This document shows, in pieces, positions 16,759-25,152 of a DNA stretch of 64,000 nucleotides. This DNA comes from Sphingobacteriales bacterium. Its GTDB lineage: Bacteria > Bacteroidota > Bacteroidia > Chitinophagales > JADIYW01. A model generated the notes under the pieces. It was not told the origin of the DNA. It saw only the letters and a program-made list of their open reading frames with translations, and made no database searches. Positions within the stretch are counted from its first letter, which is position 1. The number at the start of each line of letters is the position of its first letter. Where the stretch lies: the NCBI GenBank assembly GCA_016721245.1, contig JADKIQ010000024.1, positions 1-64,000 of the forward strand. Direction: 5' to 3'. A program made the position numbers and the translations under genes.

Positions 16759-17547
16759 ATGGCATTAAAACTGTACCAAATTGACGCATTTACAGATACC
16801 ATTTTTGGTGGAAATCCTGCTTGTGTGGTGCCTCTTGACAATTGGTTATCAGACGACATTTTGTTGAAAATAACTAAAGAAAATGCCGTTGCAGAAACCG
16901 CTTTTTTTGTAGATAAAGGAGAAAAAATCCATTTGCGATGGTTTACTCCAGAAATTGAAATGGATTTGTGCGGTCACGCCACACTTGCAACAGCACATTG
17001 CTTAAAGACAATTTTAGATTACAAAAAAGATGAAATTGTTTTCGAAACATTAAGTGGCGACTTAATTGTTAAAGTTGAAGATGGACTATACAAAATGGAC
17101 TTCCCATCAAGAATGCCTATTGCAGATACTTTACCCGAGACAATTTCAAAATCTTTAAATATCCAACCTAGGGAAATTTTAAAATCAAGAGACTATGTTT
17201 TGGTTTATGAAAATGAAACAGAAGTTAGAAACATTGAAATTGATAGACAATTATTCGACCAAATAAATATTGACCCAGGAGGTGTAATTGTAACAGCAGT
17301 TGGTGATAAATGCGATTTCGTTTCAAGGTTTTTTACACCACAAGCATCAATTCTAGAAGATCCTGTAACAGGTTCTGCACATTGTTCTTTAATTCCATTT
17401 TGGTCAAAAAGACTTAATAAAAAAGAACTTTATGCCAAACAAGTTTCTGAACGATTAGGAAAGTTGTATTGTGAAGACAAAGGAGACCGAGTGATTATTA
17501 GTGGGCAAGCAAAAACATATTCAATTGGAAAATTTTGGACAGAATAA
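16759..17547 (+). CDS. PhzF-family isomerase/epimerase
   Basis: 262 aa with the diaminopimelate-epimerase-like fold of PhzF proteins. Seen: QIDAFTDTIFGGNPACVVPL at the N-terminus, the catalytic-Glu segment ENAVAETAFFV near residue 45, RWFTPEIEMDLCGHATLATA near 73, and DPVTGSAHCSLIPFW near 200 with the GSAH substrate loop. The length (about 260-290) is normal. The substrate is unknown; only some family members make phenazines. Third gene of the Crp/SDR/PhzF cassette, ending 6 nt before the attC region. Confidence 0.9.
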   Translation: MALKLYQIDAFTDTIFGGNPACVVPLDNWLSDDILLKITKENAVAETAFFVDKGEKIHLRWFTPEIEMDLCGHATLATAHCLKTILDYKKDEIVFETLSGDLIVKVEDGLYKMDFPSRMPIADTLPETISKSLNIQPREILKSRDYVLVYENETEVRNIEIDRQLFDQINIDPGGVIVTAVGDKCDFVSRFFTPQASILEDPVTGSAHCSLIPFWSKRLNKKELYAKQVSERLGKLYCEDKGDRVIISGQAKTYSIGKFWTE

Positions 17548-17553
17548 AACTAC

Positions 17554-17686
17554 TGCCAACAGCGGTTTCGCGCTATTGCTGGTTTTTCTTGAATTGAACT
17601 TCTATCTTCACGAAAATATTTTATCTTAGCAGACAGTACGCAGTTCGCTGGAATCGCAACAGACGCGAAGCCGCGAAACGTTAGGT
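17554..17686 (+). other. attC site 15
   Basis: TGCCAAC at 17554-17560 and GTTAGGT at 17680-17686. GCGGTTTCGCG pairs with CGCGAAGCCGC. Cassette ends GTTGGCAGTA / TACTGCCAAC are complementary. It shares ATTGCTGGTTTT and ATTTTATCTT parts with the degenerate site 17. Confidence 0.9.
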
Positions 17687-17708
17687 GCAATTTTAGAGAG
17701 ACACCCTA

Positions 17709-18086
17709 CTACGAACAATCCTTACAAATCCCAACAAGAACACAATTCATTTGTTGGACAACATATTTTTCAGGAACAGAAAACTCAACAAGTGTTGGCA
17801 AACATTCAATAGTTTCACATTTTGTGCAACGAAAATGAAAATGATTTCCTAAAACAGGAATATCATCGCATTTCACACAGACAGCAAAATACTGTTTCCC
17901 ATCATCGGCAACAATTTTGTGAACAATCCCATCTTCACAAAAACGGTTTAAAATTCTGTAAATAGTAGCCCTATCAGCATTAACTTCCATTTGCTTTACA
18001 ATAGCGTCTTGGCTCATTGCCCTTCTTTTGCTTGTCAAGACAGACAAAACAGCCTCTTGTGTTGCGGTATTTCTACGTTTCATCAT
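17709..18086 (-). CDS. Fur-family metal-dependent regulator
   Basis: 125-aa Fur/Zur/PerR-type repressor. Residues 1-65 are the winged helix (MSQDAIVKQMEVNADRATIYR). Residues 75-125 are the metal/dimerisation domain with HFHFRCTKC followed by a second C-x-x-C at the very end (CKDC), the structural zinc site. Divergent from the flavoprotein gene; the 109-nt gap holds two palindromes with TTATTGCGA half-sites, likely its operators. The metal is not certain. A second Cys pair, CVKCDD near residue 70, is unusual and might add a metal site. The only large gene on the minus strand within the array. Confidence 0.85.
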   Translation of the reverse strand: MMKRRNTATQEAVLSVLTSKRRAMSQDAIVKQMEVNADRATIYRILNRFCEDGIVHKIVADDGKQYFAVCVKCDDIPVLGNHFHFRCTKCETIECLPTLVEFSVPEKYVVQQMNCVLVGICKDCS

Positions 18087-18108
18087 AGTACAAAGTTAGT
18101 TAAAAATA

Positions 18109-18154
18109 TTATTGCGACAAAGGTGCAATAATTTATTGCGATAATGTCGCATTA
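18109..18154. promoter_or_regulatory. Tandem palindromic operators for Fur-family regulator
   Basis: Two adjacent palindromes: 18109-18131 (TTATTGCGAC-AAA-GGTGCAATAA) and 18133-18154 (TTATTGCGA-TAATG-TCGCATTA). They share the half-site TTATTGCGA, lie between divergent genes and sit just upstream of the -7 element at 18169. The layout fits repression of both the regulator gene and the flavoprotein operon. Confidence 0.75.
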
Positions 18155-18168
18155 GGGAAAAATATTCT

Positions 18169-18176
18169 TATCTTTG
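18169..18176 (+). promoter_or_regulatory. Promoter -7 element (TATCTTTG)
   Basis: Exact TAnnTTTG match, 19 nt before the ATG at 18196. The second palindrome covers the region where the -33 element should be, so a bound regulator would block polymerase. Confidence 0.6.
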
Positions 18177-18195
18177 CCGAACAAAATTGTAAAAA

Positions 18196-19202
18196 ATGAC
18201 TTCAAGACGAAAATTCATACAGCAAAGTAGTTTGGCATTAACTGCCTTGGCTTTGCCATTTCCATTGACAGCATTTTCAAAATATAACAAAATGACAGAC
18301 AACAAAAATTTTGACGTTATCATAATTGGTGGCAGTTATGCAGGTCTTTCTTCGGCAATGGCATTAGGACGTTCTTTGCGAAATGTTTTAATAATTGACA
18401 ACGGAAAACCTTGCAACATTCAAACACCACATTCCCATAATTTTTTAACACAAGATGGCAAAACACCAAAAGCAATTTCTACAAGTGCTAAAAAAAAAGT
18501 TAGAAAAATACGAAACTGTAAAGTTTTATAAAGGACTTGCCATAAGTGGCGTAAAAACAGAAAATGGTTTTGAAATAACAACAAACACAACCGACAAATT
18601 CACAGCAAAAAAATTGATTTTTGCAACAGGCATAAAAGACACAATGCCCGAAATAAAAGGCTTTTGCAGAATGTTGGGGAATTTCTATTGTTCATTGTCC
18701 CTACTGCCACGGTTATGAACATCGTTATCAAAATACAGGAATTATAGCAAACGGACACAAAGCGTTTCACCTTGCCTCAATGGTAAACAACCTTACAAAA
18801 AACATCACGATTTTAACCAACGGAAAAGCAGATTTTACCACCGAACAATTTGAGAAACTTAACAAACACAACATAAAAATTATAGAAACCCAGATTTCAG
18901 AAATTGAACATAAAGACGGGAAACTGAAAAATCTGATTTTCAAAGATGGAAATAAAATCGCTTTTGATGTTGCGTATGGTGCAATTCCATTTACACAACA
19001 CTCTGATATTCCAGTTTCACTTGGCTGCGAACTCACCGAACAAGGTTATTTAAAAATTGTGTTATTCAAAAAGACAAACGTTCCAAACATTTACGCTTGT
19101 GGAGATAATTCAATTATGATGCGTTCTGTTGCTAATGCAGTTTCAAGTGGAAACACAGCAGGTGCAGTAGCAAATGGAGAATTAGTACAAGAACAATTTT
19201 AA
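18196..19202 (+). pseudogene. Thioredoxin-reductase-like flavoprotein, frameshifted
   Basis: FAD/NAD(P)-dependent pyridine nucleotide-disulphide oxidoreductase, about 335 aa if repaired. The N-terminus has a twin-arginine-like leader (TSRRKFIQQSSLALTALALP), then the FAD motif DVIIIGGSYAGLSSAMALG. The frame changes near 18490 at a run of nine A. KLIFATGIKDTMPEIKGF follows, another shift near 18672 gives CPYCHGYE (the redox-active C-x-x-C), and the last frame contains NIYACGDNS and the C-terminal FAD contacts. The shifts at homopolymers suggest sequencing error. Divergent from, and probably repressed by, the Fur-like protein. Exported by Tat if the leader is real. Confidence 0.75.
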
Positions 19203-19206
19203 TTTT

Positions 19207-19467
19207 ATGGTAGAAGTTTTTATAACAGATATTCAAAACAATCTTCAAGCAGACATCATTTTGAACAATATTCAAAATGATAATATTGACTTGAAAATAA
19301 ACTTTGACCTTAACGAAACGGACTTATCTTTTCCTTGTGGACACACTATTTTAAGAGTTGAAGGCAGTAAAATATATTCAGATAAAATTATGAAAATAGT
19401 TAGAAAACAAGGTTTTCATTGTGAAATTTTGGAAGACAAAATTTGCACAAAAACAGAAAAGTTATGA
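19207..19467 (+). CDS. Small HMA-like hypothetical protein
   Basis: 86 aa. Beta-alpha-beta pattern of a ferredoxin-like fold: EVFITDIQNNLQADIILNNI ... INFDLNETDLSFPCGHTILRV ... IVRKQGFHCEILE. It resembles heavy-metal-associated domains in layout but lacks the MxCxxC loop; three Cys lie elsewhere. It sits 4 nt after the flavoprotein and overlaps the methyltransferase start, so it is part of the Fur-controlled operon. A metal or redox role is inferred from context only. Confidence 0.55.
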   Translation: MVEVFITDIQNNLQADIILNNIQNDNIDLKINFDLNETDLSFPCGHTILRVEGSKIYSDKIMKIVRKQGFHCEILEDKICTKTEKL

Positions 19468-20012
19468 CAGAATTTTGGGAAGAAGCATTTAAAGACAAAC
19501 AAGAAATGTGGGGTTTAAATCCTGCAAAATCAACTATATTGACAAAGGACTTTTTTGTTGAGCAAAAAGTAAAAAGTGTTTTAATTCCAGGCATTGGTTA
19601 TGGACGAAATGCTCAAATTTTCAGAGAAAACGGAATGACCGTAACAGGAATTGAAATTTCAAAAATTGCCATTGAATTAGGTAAAAAGCATTTTGGAAAC
19701 GAAATGAAAATTTATCACGGTTCTGTTACTGATATGCCTTTTGACAACAATTTGTATGACGGAATTTATTGCTACGGATTAATTTACTTGTTAGACAAAC
19801 ACGAAAGAGCAAAACTAATTCAAGACTGTTATAACCAACTCACAGAAAACGGATTTATGGTTTTCACAGCAATAACAAAGCAAGCAGTAACTTATGGACA
19901 AGGAACTGAGTTAAGCAAAGACAGATTTGAAATGTTTGGTGGAGTAAAAATATTCTTTTACGACAACGAAACAATATCAGAAGAATTTACCAACACGGGA
20001 CTTTTGAAGTAA
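19464..20012 (+). CDS. Class I SAM-dependent methyltransferase
   Basis: SAM-dependent methyltransferase, cytosolic. Motif I is VLIPGIGYGRNAQIF, followed by the acidic VTGIEIS, then DMPFDNNLYDGIYCYGLIYL (motif IV region). ATG 19464 overlaps the previous gene's end by 4 nt. The frame stops at 20012. Shifts near 19996 and 20038 would continue TFEVTEVTENYPFYLIKCKK to a stop at 20076, giving about 204 aa, so the C-terminus is probably frameshifted. Similar enzymes methylate small thiols or metalloids; the Fur/flavoprotein context agrees with a detoxification role (inference). Confidence 0.78.
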   Translation: MTEFWEEAFKDKQEMWGLNPAKSTILTKDFFVEQKVKSVLIPGIGYGRNAQIFRENGMTVTGIEISKIAIELGKKHFGNEMKIYHGSVTDMPFDNNLYDGIYCYGLIYLLDKHERAKLIQDCYNQLTENGFMVFTAITKQAVTYGQGTELSKDRFEMFGGVKIFFYDNETISEEFTNTGLLK

Positions 20013-20094
20013 CGGAAGTAACAGAAAATTATCCTTTTACCTCATAAAGTGCAAAAAGAACACGACAGGGAATTGACGACAGAAAAAAAACTGC

Positions 20095-20226
20095 ACCTAA
20101 CAGGGGTTTTGCAAAAGTGGGGCATTTGTACTAAATTTGAACATTGGAATTCTAATGAACTTTGGTGCTAAATTGAACATTTGTACTTCGATTTCCCCAC
20201 CTTCGCAAAGCCCCAAAACGTTAGCC
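20095..20226 (+). other. attC site 16
   Basis: ACCTAAC at 20095-20101 and GTTAGCC at 20220-20226. GGGGTTTTGCAAAAGTGGGG pairs with CCCCACCTTCGCAAAGCCCC. Cassette ends GTTAGGTGCA / TGCACCTAAC are perfect complements. Confidence 0.92.
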
Positions 20227-20313
20227 GCAGATACGCAGATTTCACTGCCAAAAATGCATCAATAGCACAAATATTGTTTACATTTGAAATTAGCTTAATT
20301 CCTATTCCTTCAA

Positions 20314-21117
20314 ATGAAACACATTTTTTCAGTTTGTCTTATTCTTTTTTCGTATAGTATAACGCTCGCTTCCCCGGGGGGATTGGTATTAAACGGAAGT
20401 TGGTCATTTAATGTTGGGAAAACAACCGTTCGTATTACCGGCGATGAAATTACCAATGAGAGTGACTATGAAACAAGTGGAAGTTTCTTGCTGGAAATGT
20501 ACCTCACGAAGCAGAAATACGACGGAAATAGTTTGAGTGGACAAAAAGTTTTCTCTCGCAGTTACAGTTCGATGGAGCCAAATTCATATTATGGTCCGAT
20601 AGATATAACTCACGATATTCTACCGGTAAATCCGGGAACGTACTATGTTACATTGGCGGTGTTAGAATACGTTGATGGTGAATACATGGTGGCTGATTAT
20701 CTCAATTTTGATGCAATGTGTACAATAAGCTCAAACGAGAGTACCACTGCACCACAACTCGAAGGAAACTGGTCAGTGTCCAATTCTCTCAATGGTGAGA
20801 ATAAGAACCAACTGAGCATAGCAGGTGGTACGATTGTTAACAACTCTGAATATGCAACAGACAGCATTAAACTGAAGATCTTTGGATCAGTGGAACCTTT
20901 CGACGGGAAACTGTTAAACGGCTACACGCTTTGTGAGGTTAATTACGATCCATTAGGTGCAAAGTTTGCTTTTTATGACAACAGCTTCCCTTACGTTCTA
21001 GAAATGCTACCGCCAAATGGCAGGTATCATGTAGCAATACTTTTGTATGTCAAAGAAAAAAACGACTATGTATTAGCAGATTACAACAACTTGTACGAGA
21101 CGATTATTTTTCGTTAA
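20314..21117 (+). CDS. Secreted protein with two tandem beta repeats
   Basis: 267 aa. Signal peptide residues 1-19 ending TLASP, no lipobox. Two about 115-residue repeats follow: the first opens VLNGSWSFN and has ITNESDYETSGSFLLEMYL and NPGTYYVTLAVLEYVDGEY; the second opens LEGNWSVSN and has IVNNSEYATDSIKLKIFG and PNGRYHVAILLYVKEKNDY. Both end VADY/LADY-NN. This suggests two Ig-like beta-sandwich domains. Base composition is less AT-rich than in the other cassettes. Last cassette gene before the degenerate attC 17. Family unknown. Confidence 0.65.
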   Translation: MKHIFSVCLILFSYSITLASPGGLVLNGSWSFNVGKTTVRITGDEITNESDYETSGSFLLEMYLTKQKYDGNSLSGQKVFSRSYSSMEPNSYYGPIDITHDILPVNPGTYYVTLAVLEYVDGEYMVADYLNFDAMCTISSNESTTAPQLEGNWSVSNSLNGENKNQLSIAGGTIVNNSEYATDSIKLKIFGSVEPFDGKLLNGYTLCEVNYDPLGAKFAFYDNSFPYVLEMLPPNGRYHVAILLYVKEKNDYVLADYNNLYETIIFR

Positions 21118-21680
21118 GCGCGTTGTTGTCAAAATAATCAAGCAAAAGTTCCACAGAGACTCGATTCCGATTGGGGTTTTAGAATTTTAAAAGAAATTGA
21201 CCAGCTGCTTGGGAAACGATATTGGTTATATAAACTTGACCTAAATGAAAATATCACGTAGACAATACGACGTAAATAATTTACCAGCCACCAACACTTA
21301 CTATGCGGTCATTGCTGGTTTTCACTAGCTTCAGCTCTATTTCGATGAATAAATTTTATCTTGGCCGAGAATACTCGTTCCCCTTTGAACGCAACGTCTC
21401 ATAGCAAGGGAACGTTAAAATTAATCTCAGCTCCCACCCTCTTTTTGTTGCTTATTCCGCTCTCGCGAAATGGACGGCCTTTATAGAAATGACAGTACTT
21501 ATGACGAGAGCATATGAAAAATAAAGTGCTAAAGCTCTACCCATATAAATTTCATAAAATTTCTGTAGATTTAATTTGGGTTTAAGCTAAGTCAGCAGAT
21601 ACTATTTCCTGAATACCAGAGCCGGTGCGGACAATTATAAAAATATTAATCATGAAACAAACAGGCATCTTACTTTAAAT
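21118..21680. other. Right end of cassette array, no gene
   Basis: 563 nt without a convincing ORF. It holds the degenerate attC 17 (21289-21420). The part after 21420 has no attC-like features and reads as ordinary intergenic sequence upstream of the SRPBCC gene. Translated scraps near 21140-21260 suggest a lost gene end but match nothing I can name. Confidence 0.5.
21289..21420 (+). other. attC site 17 (degenerate, array end)
   Basis: CACCAAC at 21289-21295 and GTTAAAA at 21414-21420. ACTTACTATGCGGT pairs imperfectly with the GTCTCATAGCAAGGGAACG side. It shares ATTGCTGGTTTT and ATTTTATCTTgGC with site 15. The poor right box fits a decayed terminal site. Confidence 0.6.
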
Positions 21681-22118
21681 ATGAGTACTCAACAGCAGCA
21701 AAACTATGCCTACGCTTTTACCACGTCAAAAACTCCCGATGCAGTTTTTTCACTGTTGCTGGATATAGATAAATGGTGGTCGGGCTTGTATGCGGAACAA
21801 ACTACAGGGAAAAGCGAACACCTGAACGATGAATTTACGTTTTCTGCGGGCGGCAGCATGCATTACTCCAAACAAAAACTGATTGAACTTATTCCTGACA
21901 AAAGAATAGTCTGGCTGGTTACGGAGAGTAAGCTGACATTTCTGCAGGATACGAACGAATGGGCAAACACAAAAATCAGGTTTGATATTACATCGGATGG
22001 TGCAGCAACAACCGTAACCTTTACGCATGAGGGTTTAGTACCGCAAATAGAATGTTACGGAGGCTGTTCAGGCGCCTGGACAAAATACCTGGATAAGCTG
22101 AAAGAGCAGCTACAGTAA
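21681..22118 (+). CDS. SRPBCC (AHSA1-like) family protein
   Basis: 145-aa START/Bet v1-like protein. Typical pattern: YAYAFTTSKTPDAVFSLLLD, then IDKWWSG, a strand FTFSAGGSMHYSKQKLIELI, then KRIVWLVTESKL, and a C-terminal helix GAWTKYLDKLKEQL. Such proteins bind small hydrophobic ligands or chaperone partners. It stands just outside the cassette array, alone, and no partner is evident. Confidence 0.8.
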   Translation: MSTQQQQNYAYAFTTSKTPDAVFSLLLDIDKWWSGLYAEQTTGKSEHLNDEFTFSAGGSMHYSKQKLIELIPDKRIVWLVTESKLTFLQDTNEWANTKIRFDITSDGAATTVTFTHEGLVPQIECYGGCSGAWTKYLDKLKEQLQ

Positions 22119-22261
22119 TATCCTTACAGAACTCTATCTAAAGCACTAATATTACTGTATATTTTAGGTTTATTTGATGGCCTTTAATAAATTCTGCGTG
22201 ATGCTGAACCAAAACACTTTCATGCCGTTTTACAACAGTTATTTCTCTATAAAACACAAAC

Positions 22262-23349
22262 ATGACACGGCAATTCTTATTTCTACTTATTCTTCTGTTA
22301 TCTGAATTTTGCAATGGACAAACAGATTATGACCAACTCATCACTTATTATAAAACATCAAAAAACTTTAATGGTGTAGTTTTAGCGGCAACTAATGGTA
22401 AAATTGATTTCATGAAGGGAACTGGCGTGGCTAACAGACAAACTCTAACACCTATAAATTCATCGTCTGTATTTAAGATAGCATCCGTTACCAAAACTTT
22501 CACCGTTGTTTTGATTCTTAAACTTTACGAACAAGGTAAAATAGACTTAAGTGCTACAATTGGAACATATCTTCCGGAGTACAATGGTGAAGCAAAGGAT
22601 AAAGTAAGCATTCACCAATTAATTACATACAGTTCCGGCATACCAAATTGCGAAGGCAAAACAGGAATTGGTGTGTACCAATCTCCTGTTTCTGTTGACG
22701 ACTTTATTAATAAATATTGTAGTGGCAAACTGGAATTTGAACCGGGAAAACAATTCAGTTACGACAATGGAAATTACATCATACTCGGTCGCATTATTGA
22801 AAAAATTACAGGAAAATCTTTCAGTCAAAATCTGAAAGAATCCATTTTAGCACCGCTAAATATGATGAACACCGGTTTGCTTTATCATAAAAATATTATT
22901 CAGGGCTTGACAGAGACTTACAATATAGACGACAGCACAAAAGTATTCTACAAAGACGACCCCATGTATATTGAAAACTACTATTCGGCTGGTGCCATGT
23001 ATTCTACAGCAGAAGATTTATTAAAATTGGATGCCGGTATTTTTCAAAACAAACTACTAACAAAAAAACTGTTGACTTAATGCTGACACCATATCCGGAA
23101 TTATATGGGGTTGCTTATGGTTTCTGGGTTACAGATACTAAATTTGGAGCTTATACTTATAAAGTTGCCAACCGGCAAGGTTCTATCTGGGGCGCAAATG
23201 CAAACTGGCTGCACATAACAGACAACAACAAAACTTTTATCGTTTTAAGCAACACGAACGCCACGAACTTAGAGGAATTAACAGAGCAATTAGTTTTGAT
23301 ATCTACCGGACAGAAAAATAGCAATGAGTATTGGATAAATAAACAATAA
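22262..23349 (+). pseudogene. Serine hydrolase (beta-lactamase class C-like), frameshifted
   Basis: Exported serine hydrolase of the beta-lactamase/PBP fold, about 360 aa if repaired. Signal peptide residues 1-19 (ends FCNGQ). S-x-x-K in IASVTKTFTVV, Tyr motif in FSYDNGNYIILG. The first frame ends at 23080 and the second (VDLMLTPYPELYGVAYGFW...) continues to 23349; a one-base change in the A run near 23070 joins them. The third motif is HxG-like but altered (NRQGSIWGANANW). Its substrate could be cell-wall peptides or esters. Only one break is present, so the locus may be functional if this is a sequencing error. Confidence 0.75.
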
Positions 23350-23440
23350 TATAGATACGCAAAGTAAGCCTGCTTATAATTTGAATGCCTTTTTCAAATA
23401 AAACATGAAACTAATTTGCCAGCGATTCGAGATTAATTAG

Positions 23441-24217
23441 TTATTTCAAATCCCAGTTCTGGTTCATGAAGGAAATGCCGTGGTGGTGCGTTAAATCAAA
23501 CTGCACGGGAACGATGGACACATAGCCGTTTTCCAATGCCCACACGTCGGTATCTTCACCCTGGTCGTGGTTGACGAACTTTCCGGTCAGCCAGTAATAG
23601 TTTTTTCCGTTCGGGTCACGGCGCTCGTCAAATTCTTCTTCCCATTTGGCATTCGCCTGACGGCAAATTTTCATGCCTTTAATTTCTTCCAGCGGCAGTT
23701 TCGGAAAATTCACGTTCAGTAATGCATCTTTCGTGAGTCCGGTGTTCAGCATATTGCGGACAATCTTCTCTACATATACTTTTGCGGCAGAGAAATCTGC
23801 ATCAAAGGAGAAATCCAGTAAAGAAAAACCGATGGCAGGAATGCCGTCTATCGCCGCTTCCATCGCCGCCGACATAGTGCCGGAATATATCACATTTATG
23901 GAAGCATTGGAACCGTGGTTGATACCGGAAACGCACAAATCAGGTTTGCGGTGCAGAATCTTGTCAATGGCAATCTTCACGCAATCCACCGGCGTACCCG
24001 AACACTGATACGAGGGAATTCCCAGATCGTGAAATACATCCACTTTCTGCAGACGCAGCGGGTCATGTATAGTAATGGCGTGTCCCATACCCGATTGCGG
24101 GCTGTCGGGCGCTACTACGGTTACATCGCCGAAAGGCATCACGGCTTCCACCAGCGCACGAATGCCCGGTGAAATAATTCCATCATCATTGGTCACTAAA
24201 ATAACTGGTCTGCTCAT
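23441..24217 (-). CDS. surE: 5'/3'-nucleotidase SurE
   Basis: Survival protein SurE, a metal-dependent nucleoside monophosphate phosphatase. N-terminal metal motif PVILVTNDDGIISPGI, then VVAPDSPQSGMGHAIT (SGMG phosphate site), and VSGINHGSNAS near residue 95 with a further metal ligand. The length of about 258 aa is normal. ATG 24217 (MSRPVILV) is chosen over the GTG two codons upstream. Single-gene unit on the minus strand. Confidence 0.95.
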   Translation of the reverse strand: MSRPVILVTNDDGIISPGIRALVEAVMPFGDVTVVAPDSPQSGMGHAITIHDPLRLQKVDVFHDLGIPSYQCSGTPVDCVKIAIDKILHRKPDLCVSGINHGSNASINVIYSGTMSAAMEAAIDGIPAIGFSLLDFSFDADFSAAKVYVEKIVRNMLNTGLTKDALLNVNFPKLPLEEIKGMKICRQANAKWEEEFDERRDPNGKNYYWLTGKFVNHDQGEDTDVWALENGYVSIVPVQFDLTHHHGISFMNQNWDLK

Positions 24218-24285
24218 GACCACGAAATTACAAAATTTAGTTTCTTAAAACCACCGAAAAAAAACAAAGAAACATTAATTAAAAT

Positions 24286-24468
24286 TTTAAACACATAGAA
24301 TCATAGGCTTAAGTACTACATAACACTGATCAGGCTGTAGATAATAAAGAGTAAATTAAGGATAGCATAGTTTCTCGCCAAAGGCGAGCTAATGATTTCC
24401 TTAAGGATTTCCCAAATGAGTACTACTGTTTGTAACGACTAAAATTACTATGTGTCTATGTGTTTAAA
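24286..24468. repeat. Small inverted-repeat-bounded element (MITE-like)
   Basis: Exact 13-bp terminal inverted repeat TTTAAACACATAG (24286-24298) / CTATGTGTTTAAA (24456-24468). Inside are TTAAGGA/TCCTTAA and the hairpin CTCGCC-AAA-GGCGAG. 183 nt, no ORF. It lies between divergent surE and the DUF4230 gene and could hold promoters or be a non-autonomous mobile element. Confidence 0.5.
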
Positions 24469-24519
24469 TATTAAATGGTTTTTATAAAAAATATCTGTTT
24501 TTTATGTAGGTTTGGGTAC

Positions 24520-25140
24520 ATGAGTTCGAACGTAAAAAATATACTGATTGCCGTACTTATTTTAATAATTGCACTACTTGGCATCAAATTGTTCATCAGT
24601 GATTTTTTTTCTAAAAAAGACCACTCCACGGTGGATAGCACTATTGTGGTACAGCGCATTCAGAAAGTGATGAAGCTGGTGACGGTGGAAGGCAATTACT
24701 CCGAACTAATGCGTTACAATGATTTCGACTATATCGACTTTCCCGGTTTCCGCAAAGATGCCATAGTAAAAGTGGATGCGAAGGTATCCGTCGGCTACAA
24801 TCTGGAAAAGCTGAAAATCAGCACGAACGAAAAAGACAAAACGATTGTTATACAACAAATGCCGAAGCCGGAAATCATTTCCATCGACACGGATATCAAA
24901 TTTGAAAACCTGAGCAGCGGTTTGTTTACGGATTTCAGCGAACAGGAATTATCGAAACTGAACAGTCTGGCGAAAGACAAAATACGGCAGAAAGCATTGA
25001 GTACGGAACTGGTAAAACAAGCCGAGGAGCAAAAGAAAGACGTGATGGATTTGATTTTCTATATGGCCAGTCAGAACGGTTATAAAATTATCGTGGAAGG
25101 AACGGAATTGAAACCGCTAATGATTAACAATGTACAATAA
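24520..25140 (+). CDS. DUF4230 domain-containing membrane-anchored protein
   Basis: About 206 aa. N-terminal membrane anchor (residues 5-25, NILIAVLILIIALLGIKLF), then the DUF4230 pattern: VVQRIQKVMKLVTVEGNYSE near 42, a beta-rich middle with VKVDAKVSVGYNLEKLKI, and the helix LSKLNSLAKDKIRQKAL. Function of the family is unknown. A TAGGTTTG element lies only 6 nt before ATG 24520, which would give a very short leader; the longer start at 24475 is less likely. The palindromic repeat at 25153-25237 separates it from the DUF456 gene. Confidence 0.8.
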   Translation: MSSNVKNILIAVLILIIALLGIKLFISDFFSKKDHSTVDSTIVVQRIQKVMKLVTVEGNYSELMRYNDFDYIDFPGFRKDAIVKVDAKVSVGYNLEKLKISTNEKDKTIVIQQMPKPEIISIDTDIKFENLSSGLFTDFSEQELSKLNSLAKDKIRQKALSTELVKQAEEQKKDVMDLIFYMASQNGYKIIVEGTELKPLMINNVQ

Positions 25141-25152
25141 GGATTTAATAAA

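Larger units (their letters stand above)
1..21420 (+). mobile_element. Integron gene-cassette array (part, no integrase in window)
   Basis: Seventeen attC-like sites occur in one orientation, each with a left RYYYAAC box, a long imperfect palindrome and a right GTTRRRY box. Between them lie cassettes of about 0.3-2.4 kb, mostly with + strand genes. The start of a cassette and its own end are complementary beyond the 7-nt core, for example GTTATCGGTT with AACCGATAAC, as expected when the ends join in the circular form. Neither an IntI gene nor an attI site is visible; attC polarity puts them left of position 1. The last site (21289-21420) is degenerate and marks the right edge. Confidence in the array is high; whether it belongs to a complete chromosomal integron or an integrase-less cluster cannot be decided here. 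Confidence 0.9.

Noticed and set aside
1..21420. CRISPR array, suggested by evenly spaced similar repeats
   Set aside because: Repeats are about 90-135 nt with internal palindromes, spacing varies from 0.3 to 2.4 kb and the intervals carry genes.
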